A stretch of DNA of 64,000 nt from Alteromonadaceae bacterium 2753L.S.0a.02 (GTDB lineage Bacteria; Pseudomonadota; Gammaproteobacteria; Pseudomonadales; Cellvibrionaceae): NCBI GenBank assembly GCA_007827375.1, contig VISH01000002.1, positions 886,001-950,000 on the forward strand. The letters run 5' to 3'. The stretch's first letter is position 1; every line of letters begins with the position of its first letter. This document shows, one piece after another, positions 60,939 to 64,000 of the stretch. The notes under the pieces were generated by a model. It saw only the letters and a list, made by a program, of their open reading frames with translations, was not told the origin of the DNA and ran no database searches. A program made the translations under genes and the position numbers.

Positions 60939-62251
60939 GCATTAACATCGGTAGCGGCCACCACCACACAGTTGCGGCCGCTATGCTTGGCTTCGTAAAG
61001 CGCGTGATCGGCGCGGTGGTAAATATCCTCGAAATTCTCACCGGGGCGCGCAACGCTGATACCCACACTCACTGTCACCTTAAATATCTCCGTGCCGGTA
61101 AACGATTTGCTATGAACCAAGCGACGCGCCTTCTCCGCTACATCTGCCGATGACTTAGCGCTGGTATCTGGGCAGATCAGGATAAATTCCTCATTGCCCC
61201 AGCGCCCTATGTAATTTCCGCCGCTTGTCAGGCCACTCAAAATTGTGCCAATCTCAGCAAGAACTCGATCGCCTGCATCGTGCCCGTAACTGTCGATTAT
61301 TGCATTAAGGTGATCCACATCCGCTAAGATCAGCGCTACTCCTGCCCAGGCATCGTTATGATCAAACCTATCGATGGTGTACAAAAGGCCGCGTCGGTTT
61401 AGCGTTTGAGTCAGTGGGTCGATCAGCGACAATTCCTTGTACTTTGCCGACTCCTCCTCCAAATGTTTGGCCTTAGTAATGGCTGCGGTTAGCTGTTCTT
61501 TACTGTCTGTAACCTGTCGCCTCAACTGAAAATATTTGTTCAGTGACACCAAAATGAGTGCTGCAAACCAGAAAATCACAATTGCCAGATACCAATGTTC
61601 TCTGGAAATCCAGTATCCGCTGGCTAGCATGTAGTGAATTCTGAATTCATGTGTGCCTGGCGGGGTACCCGTGGGTGTGTCCAGGCCCAGATTGATAATG
61701 TTACTGTATTCAGGAATCAGTAATTCCGGTGATGCACCATGGCTGCTCATCCACCAGTCTGCCACGCTAAAGTGCCGCAATTTTAACGTGAGTTCCTGCG
61801 ATAGATGACTTACGGGAATCAGGGTGCGATTGTATTTTGCAGAGTTGCGGGTATCTTGCAGTGACGAATAAGCCGGGTCAAAGTGGCGCAAATAAACACG
61901 GATGAGTGGCGAGCTGCCAATGTAGGTAACCTTCATGGTTATCGTATCGAATTTACTGAAATCCACCCCATGGGTGTCGCCATCGCCCTGAGTTATATTT
62001 ATACCGCAATACTTGTAGTTAGCCGGGGTAGCTGTGTAGTTGCATTTGAAGTGGTAATCCAGCCTATTAACCCACTCAGCGGTGGTGGTGCCACCATTAT
62101 TTGCATCGCTGTACAGACTTGCATTATCGGGCCCGGGAATGAGTTGCAGATGCCGCTTGGGTATAATTTCATGCGCCAGCATGGCAACCAGCGAAATAAA
62201 GAATGCGATATAGATCCATCGCAATTTAATTTGAGAGTGGGAGCCTGTCAT
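60935..62251 (-). CDS. Membrane GGDEF protein with periplasmic sensor domain (putative diguanylate cyclase)
   Basis: The 438-residue protein has a first membrane helix (about 10-28), a periplasmic beta-rich domain (about 30-210), a second helix (HWYLAIVIFWFAALILVSL) and a coiled region before a GGDEF domain (about 265-430). The active-site loop reads RWGNEEF (GNEEF, near residue 352), where the second Gly is Asn. This departs from GG[DE]EF, so activity is uncertain. Other cyclase features (DPLTQTLNRRGL, DVDHLNAIIDSYGHDAGD) are intact. The periplasmic domain resembles a carbohydrate-binding jelly roll. Confidence 0.82.
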   Translation of the reverse strand: MTGSHSQIKLRWIYIAFFISLVAMLAHEIIPKRHLQLIPGPDNASLYSDANNGGTTTAEWVNRLDYHFKCNYTATPANYKYCGINITQGDGDTHGVDFSKFDTITMKVTYIGSSPLIRVYLRHFDPAYSSLQDTRNSAKYNRTLIPVSHLSQELTLKLRHFSVADWWMSSHGASPELLIPEYSNIINLGLDTPTGTPPGTHEFRIHYMLASGYWISREHWYLAIVIFWFAALILVSLNKYFQLRRQVTDSKEQLTAAITKAKHLEEESAKYKELSLIDPLTQTLNRRGLLYTIDRFDHNDAWAGVALILADVDHLNAIIDSYGHDAGDRVLAEIGTILSGLTSGGNYIGRWGNEEFILICPDTSAKSSADVAEKARRLVHSKSFTGTEIFKVTVSVGISVARPGENFEDIYHRADHALYEAKHSGRNCVVVAATDVNA

Positions 62252-62452
62252 GCGTATCCATACAACAAATTAGTGGCGCTACTTGGGTACCTCATCCGCG
62301 TAATCCCGGCACAGGTGATTATAGTCGAAAACAGTGCCAAAATGTGTGATGCGCGTTGAGTGCAACTCAATGGCAAGTGTGTGCAGGCAGGGCTTGGTTA
62401 GATATTTCCCGTATGCTATTGGCCTGGGAATAAAAAAAACGAAGTGACATGG

Positions 62453-62477
62453 ATGTGCACACCAAAGGCATGCACAT
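62453..62477 (-). terminator. Hairpin downstream of the methyltransferase-like lipoprotein gene
   Basis: ATGTGCA and TGCACAT are perfect inverted copies eight bases after the stop codon. An eight-T run occurs about 12 bases further on, too far for a classic terminator, so it may be a weak one. Confidence 0.4.
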
Positions 62478-62485
62478 TCATTTAT

Positions 62486-63355
62486 TTATTCTGGCTTCCT
62501 AAACTTCAACGTCATACGGTTGGATTCTCCAATTTCCAGCATGGCCGCTTTTAATTCGGGTTTGTCTTGTGTTGCGTACATTGTTGGCGGGAGTCTCCAA
62601 ACAACATCTGCCGTAGTGGGCTGATCCTTGGGGTTTTCGTTCATCGCCGAATCCGCAACAAACTCGAACCCAGCCTGTTCCATTTGGGCGATCACAAAGC
62701 TTTTTTTCAGGTAACCATTTTGACCGCTGGCCCATTCGTCGGGCATGGCTTCACGAGCCTGGTGTTGCACAACACCAACAATACCACCAGGTTTCAATAC
62801 ATCGTAGGCTGAAGCCAAAGCTGCGGTGAGGTAGCCTCCGTCTTTTTCAAAGCGGGCTAGGTTATGGAGCGCGCGAATAAATAATACGGTGTCTGCTGTG
62901 GCTTTTAATTCCTCGGGTACAGCGCCTAGCAGTATTGCAGATGTCGTTGCGCTATTGGGTATTCCCCAGTCCTTGGTTTCCTGTGGCCATGAGGTTGTCC
63001 AGGTTTTGCGTGCCTCCAAAAACTTATCGTCGAAGAAACCAAACTTCTTCCACATCTCGTACGCGTAGTCTGCGCCAACCAGTTGACCGTTAGGGCCTAC
63101 AATAGGCAGCAGTATTTTGGAATACCAGCCTCCACCAGGCAGGGCTTCAACAACGGTTGATCCTGGGGTAATTTCAAAAAATGCCAAGGTTTCCGCTGGG
63201 TGCCGATAGACAAAGCGTGCTTTCACTTCGTCCGATTGTTCAGCCAATACTTGCGTGATTACTTTTGTCGTGTCATCTCCCGCGTCGACTTTGCTGGTAT
63301 TCTGGCCACAGGACGCGAGCAATACGAGTGAGAGAGCAAGAAAGAAAAGGCGCAT
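62486..63355 (-). CDS. Periplasmic lipoprotein with SAM-methyltransferase fold (COG4798-like)
   Basis: The start at 63355 has AGGAG eight bases before it and begins a signal peptide ending at the lipobox LLASC. The mature protein (289 residues in all) has the family core: FVYRHPAETLAFFEITPGSTVVEALPGGGWYSKIL (a motif I-like strand and Gly loop), then RALHNLARFEKDGGYL and GGIVGVVQHQAR. These signal-bearing predicted methyltransferases recur in proteobacteria, but SAM is cytoplasmic, so activity outside the membrane is puzzling. No function is proposed. Confidence 0.75.
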   Translation of the reverse strand: MRLFFLALSLVLLASCGQNTSKVDAGDDTTKVITQVLAEQSDEVKARFVYRHPAETLAFFEITPGSTVVEALPGGGWYSKILLPIVGPNGQLVGADYAYEMWKKFGFFDDKFLEARKTWTTSWPQETKDWGIPNSATTSAILLGAVPEELKATADTVLFIRALHNLARFEKDGGYLTAALASAYDVLKPGGIVGVVQHQAREAMPDEWASGQNGYLKKSFVIAQMEQAGFEFVADSAMNENPKDQPTTADVVWRLPPTMYATQDKPELKAAMLEIGESNRMTLKFRKPE

Positions 63356-63538
63356 GTTGAGATCTCCTTTGAGATTGGGCAATCCAGAACTGTGCGTTCC
63401 GGTTGGTAGTGATCCTTGAACGATGGGGTTATTATTAGCGGGTTAAGATAAGTGTACCGGAAATAAGGTAAGTGCTAGCTCGCTCCATCCAATGCCGGTA
63501 ATGCAATAAGTCAGCCCGGCATCCATCGTCCCAAATCT

Positions 63539-64000
63539 ATGAGAAAGTATTTCGATCCTCCCTACAGGAACAACTACTCGGTGCGCTTGCAAAGTTTCTG
63601 GCGTTTTACGAGTTCTTATTTAGTCAGCCATTCGATTACGATAAGAGTGGCGGTTCGTACTATATTTGCTGTGCTACTTATTATGACTTTAGCCATGCGC
63701 AGTCACGCCGATACGAGGCTGCCGGGAAATGACACCCGTACTGAAGAACTCGTTATTACCTATCCGCATCCTTCCGGAGATCAGGCCTACGATAACCGCA
63801 TTAATTACTTTATAGAGCTCTTGGAGCTCGCGATTAGAACCGCCGGCCGCCCATGTCGGCTGGCTGCGTATCAAGTTCCCATGACCACCGCGGGTCGCAG
63901 TCGCCAGAATATTCAACAGGGCCATTATGATGTCGCTTGGATGCACACAAGCGTAGATTTGGAGCGCACCCTGCAGCCGGTTCGAGTGCCGCTATTAAAG
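63539..64000 (+). CDS. 5' part of an orphan periplasmic solute-binding-like protein (truncated at the window edge)
   Basis: The frame is open from an ATG at 63539 to the right edge (154 codons). A hydrophobic segment (IFAVLLIMTLAM) followed by SHA suggests a signal peptide, then a domain opening EELVITYPHPSGDQAYDNR and RINYFIELLELAIR that resembles family-3 periplasmic binding proteins. The segment AYQVPMTTAGRSRQNIQQGHYDVAWM has the same pattern as the orphan protein at 21925-22854, so the two are probably paralogues. The start is uncertain: a GTG at 63647 gives a more typical signal peptide, and no clear ribosome binding site precedes either. Confidence 0.6.
   Translation, partial: MRKYFDPPYRNNYSVRLQSFWRFTSSYLVSHSITIRVAVRTIFAVLLIMTLAMRSHADTRLPGNDTRTEELVITYPHPSGDQAYDNRINYFIELLELAIRTAGRPCRLAAYQVPMTTAGRSRQNIQQGHYDVAWMHTSVDLERTLQPVRVPLLK

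Noticed and set aside
1..64000. CRISPR arrays, transposases, prophage genes, tRNAs and rRNAs
   Set aside because: No spaced direct-repeat array, recombinase, phage structural gene or tRNA/rRNA signature was seen by reading the window; this was not confirmed with dedicated software.

Overview
This 64 kb window is a chromosomal segment of a gammaproteobacterium that degrades complex polysaccharides. The best clue is a secreted GH9 cellulase whose GH9, CBM5/12-like and CBM2 domains are joined by long polyserine linkers, an architecture typical of Cellvibrionaceae (Teredinibacter, Saccharophagus, Cellvibrio). Housekeeping neighbourhoods such as anmK-M23 peptidase-tyrS, epmB/efp/epmA and smp-like/serB/fimX-like also fit that group. 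The genus is inferred from architecture and was not tested by alignment. No rRNA, tRNA, CRISPR array, transposase or prophage gene was seen.

Layout. 1-3.7 kb: a redox cluster with an 11-haem cytochrome, two haem lipoproteins, a truncated haemoglobin and an overlapping 2Fe-2S/FAD reductase. 3.8-6.7 kb: hrpB and a small unknown gene. 7.1-9.8 kb: the GH9 cellulase. 10.3-18.6 kb: recQ, an aldo/keto reductase, a methyltransferase, a CBM48 protein, slyD, an AraC regulator, a MATE transporter and a WYL regulator with its small partner. 18.6-23.9 kb: a lytic transglycosylase with two solute-binding-like domains, divergent from a polysaccharide deacetylase; then an orphan solute-binding-like protein and hemB. 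24.0-27.8 kb: a candidate structured RNA ending in a terminator, then phoA convergent with a bifunctional acyltransferase resembling the ornithine-lipid synthase OlsF, which has a Pho-box-like site upstream. 27.8-36.3 kb: DUF924, an Smp-like membrane protein, serB, a degenerate FimX-type c-di-GMP protein and a PilZ-like protein. 35.3-39.1 kb: epmB/efp/epmA and cysE.

39.7-44.4 kb: a NodU-type carbamoyltransferase, an SxtJ-like membrane protein and a 50-residue DUF5989-like peptide, facing a GT-C membrane protein and an SGNH hydrolase. This looks like a surface-glycan or small-molecule decoration module and is the most system-like accessory block. 44.5-55.9 kb: a carbohydrate-use locus with a TonB-dependent receptor, a GntR/FCD regulator, a GH2 hydrolase and a sialate-O-acetylesterase-like enzyme, interrupted by ygiQ. 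Palindromes upstream of the receptor and a related 18-bp motif upstream of the GH2 gene suggest shared control. 56-64 kb: an SRAP protein, anmK, an M23 peptidase, tyrS, a diguanylate-cyclase-like protein with a periplasmic sensor region, a lipoprotein with a methyltransferase fold, and the truncated start of a second orphan solute-binding-like protein.

Three themes run through the window: polysaccharide degradation, c-di-GMP signalling, and a possible phosphate-limitation response (phoA, OlsF-like gene, Pho-box-like site).
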